Positions 20,291-21,280 of a DNA stretch of 21,280 nucleotides are shown piece by piece. The stretch spans positions 1 through 21,280 of the forward strand of contig JAEOSL010000059.1 in NCBI GenBank assembly GCA_016840385.1. Direction: 5' to 3'. The notes beneath the pieces were generated by a model that saw only the letters and a program-made list of their open reading frames with translations, was not told where the DNA came from and did no database searches. Within the stretch, counting starts at the first letter, position 1; each line of letters opens with the position of its first letter. Source of the stretch: Candidatus Thorarchaeota archaeon. GTDB lineage: Archaea > Asgardarchaeota > Thorarchaeia > Thorarchaeales > Thorarchaeaceae. The position numbers and the translations under genes were made by a program.

Positions 20291-21055
20291 CTACTCGTAA
20301 ATGTTGTCTCCTCCAGAGAATATTCGTTGGAACTCTCCATAGAGTGTGTCAAACCCCGTTATTTGCTTCCCAGAAATAGGAATTACACTCGGCCCCCCAC
20401 CCATATCATTTAACATACGAAGAACTGCTCCTGAGAACTCTCTAATTAGACCTGATGATGATGAATTAAGTGCCTCTTCGAGCATATATGGTTCTTCAGA
20501 CCAATTGATAACTGCCTCAATCTCACTCTCTGTTAAGATATCTGCCTTACTCAAGAGATTCAATTGAGGTAGTCCGAATCTAATATTTATTGACATTCCA
20601 AGCAACATTAAAGAGAGGTATCCTGTTGGGAGTCTTGAAATATTCGAATCAAGAAGATAGAATGCTATTGCGGGGTCTTGTTTTCTTAAACTGGAAACCA
20701 TAAGTGGACCCGAGTTTCTATATGCGAATAATTCCATCTGTCCAGGACAATCAACCAGTACATAGTCACTTTCTATGTCTGCTATCTCTTCACGAATATC
20801 TGTTACATGACTAATGGCCATATCTAATGAAGCAACCAATGCTCCATTTGGTCCAAGACCAAATTCGTGCATTATCTCCCCATAATTTACATACTCACGA
20901 ATATCAACATCGGAGGTATATGGAGGTACTTCGACTCCGGGATCAAGATTGACTACAGTCACACTTGTTTCAGAGGCGATAAGCCATTTTTCGAGGGATG
21001 CTGTGAGAAGTGATTTTCCAGATCCAGCAGTCCCAACCATGAACATAAAGAACAT
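20291..21055 (-). CDS. GPN-loop GTPase
   Basis: 254 aa. P-loop GTAGSGKS at residues 8-15 with an extremely short N-terminus, NLDPG at 36-40, the defining insertion GLGPNGA around 66-72 (Gly-Pro-Asn at 68-70), DCPGQ at 102-106, and LLSKAD in the G4 position. Family members form homodimers whose GPN loops reach the partner's active site. Eukaryotic relatives (Npa3/Gpn1) help RNA polymerase II assembly; the archaeal role is not established. The start is the ATG at 21055; ATGs at 21046 and 21040 follow closely in frame. GTATAAAATATG near 21108-21120 is a good TATA box. Followed by trmG10 on the same strand. Confidence 0.92.
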   Translation of the reverse strand: MFFMFMVGTAGSGKSLLTASLEKWLIASETSVTVVNLDPGVEVPPYTSDVDIREYVNYGEIMHEFGLGPNGALVASLDMAISHVTDIREEIADIESDYVLVDCPGQMELFAYRNSGPLMVSSLRKQDPAIAFYLLDSNISRLPTGYLSLMLLGMSINIRFGLPQLNLLSKADILTESEIEAVINWSEEPYMLEEALNSSSSGLIREFSGAVLRMLNDMGGGPSVIPISGKQITGFDTLYGEFQRIFSGGDNIYE

Positions 21056-21156
21056 CTTAAAATCGAGATGAGGTTGTACAAAGACATTTTGAGTTCTTCG
21101 GTATTGACCATATTTTATACAATAAATTACTAATTTACTTCAGAGATTTCGACAAC

Positions 21157-21202
21157 TGACGAATATTTTTTGATTTGAAGTGACAAATCTTATGTGTCAA
21201 AT
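21157..21202 (+). promoter_or_regulatory. Three TGNC(A/G)AAT operator-like repeats
   Basis: TGACGAAT (21157-21164), TGACAAAT (21181-21188) and TGTCAAAT (21195-21202) are near-identical octamers in the same orientation. The last two also form a TGACA/TGTCA inverted pair. They lie just upstream of the AT-rich GATAAATTTA box and the ATG at 21219, so they could bind a regulator of the gene entering at the right edge. Inferred from repetition only. Confidence 0.4.
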
Positions 21203-21218
21203 GATAAATTTACGTTGT

Positions 21219-21280
21219 ATGGAACTCAGTGAATCGCTTCAAAGACTTGCTGAAGCAATGGCGGGTGAGATTTGTCTTGC
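21219..21280 (+). CDS. N-terminal fragment of a gene cut by the window edge (possibly an XRE-type regulator)
   Basis: ATG at 21219 opens a frame that stays open for the remaining 20 codons: MELSESLQRLAEAMAGEICL. An amphipathic helix reading LAEAMAGEI resembles the start of archaeal HTH regulators that begin with an IAxxIAGEIVL-like segment (COG1709-type, from memory). An AT-rich box (GATAAATTTA) lies close before the start, and repeats ahead of it fit an autoregulated gene. With 20 residues visible, both the existence of the gene and its family are tentative. Confidence 0.4.
   Translation, partial: MELSESLQRLAEAMAGEICL

Noticed and set aside
1..21280. CRISPR array, toxin-antitoxin module or prophage
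   Set aside because: No regularly spaced direct repeats of 20-40 bases, no cas, transposase, integrase or phage structural genes. The small-ORF cluster was considered as toxin-antitoxin, but neither charge pattern nor sequence matches a family I know.

Overview
The window is a gene-dense, AT-rich stretch of an archaeal chromosome. The archaeal assignment rests on the content: Orc1/Cdc6, clamp-loader subunits RfcS and RfcL, a GINS subunit, MCM, Hel308, a TrmG10-type tRNA methyltransferase, a GPN-loop ATPase/GTPase, the UPF0200/UPF0201 pair, and a proline tRNA interrupted by a 33-nt intron at the canonical 37/38 site. Starts are a mix of Shine-Dalgarno-led (GGTGA/GGAG) and apparently leaderless ones placed about 26 nt after a TATA box, with ATG, TTG and GTG all in use. 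I cannot fix the phylum by eye. An Asgard-type archaeon such as the Thorarchaeia would fit, but that is a guess.

Layout. (1) 1-1402, minus strand: a secreted FG-GAP/VCBS-repeat protein cut by the left edge. (2) 1648-1965, minus: a compact cluster of three tiny ORFs (35, 30 and 34 codons) behind a strong TATA palindrome. Each downstream start is served by a Shine-Dalgarno that overlaps the previous stop, and a hairpin plus T-run closes the cluster. I recognise none of the products. This is the best candidate here for something undescribed. (3) 2110-5004, minus: a Cys-rich ATC-hydrolase/DUF6144-like protein overlapping a GyrI-like effector-binding protein, then a two-domain GNAT acetyltransferase and an EamA/DMT transporter. 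(4) 5109-7620, plus: a possible short ORF or structured leader, orc1/cdc6, a small winged-helix regulator, and truA. (5) 7598-9759, minus: rfcS-rfcL with an ATGA overlap. (6) 9954-15018, plus: a GINS subunit with domain order B-A, mcm, and hel308. (7) 15015-16070, minus: a class II histone-deacetylase-fold protein. (8) 16307-16416, plus: tRNA-Pro(GGG) with intron and encoded CCA, facing thpR (minus) across a 6-nt gap. (9) 17107-19256, plus: a Cdc48-like AAA ATPase, a UPF0200 nucleotide kinase-like protein, and the RNA-binding UPF0201 protein. (10) 19253-21055, minus: trmG10 and a GPN-loop protein. (11) From 21219, plus: the first codons of a gene cut by the right edge, with tandem operator-like repeats in front of it.

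Functionally the centre of the window is a replication and repair island. Orc1/Cdc6 marks origins and loads MCM, GINS activates MCM as part of the CMG-like helicase, RfcS/RfcL load the PCNA clamp, and Hel308 acts at stalled forks. The right half is mostly tRNA and RNA metabolism: TruA, TrmG10, ThpR, a split tRNA gene and UPF0201. Genes are packed tightly. Two convergent pairs share exactly four bases as self-complementary stop codons (CTAG, TTAA), and truA/rfcL overlap tail to tail by 23 bp. No transposon, CRISPR array, intein or clear origin repeat was seen.
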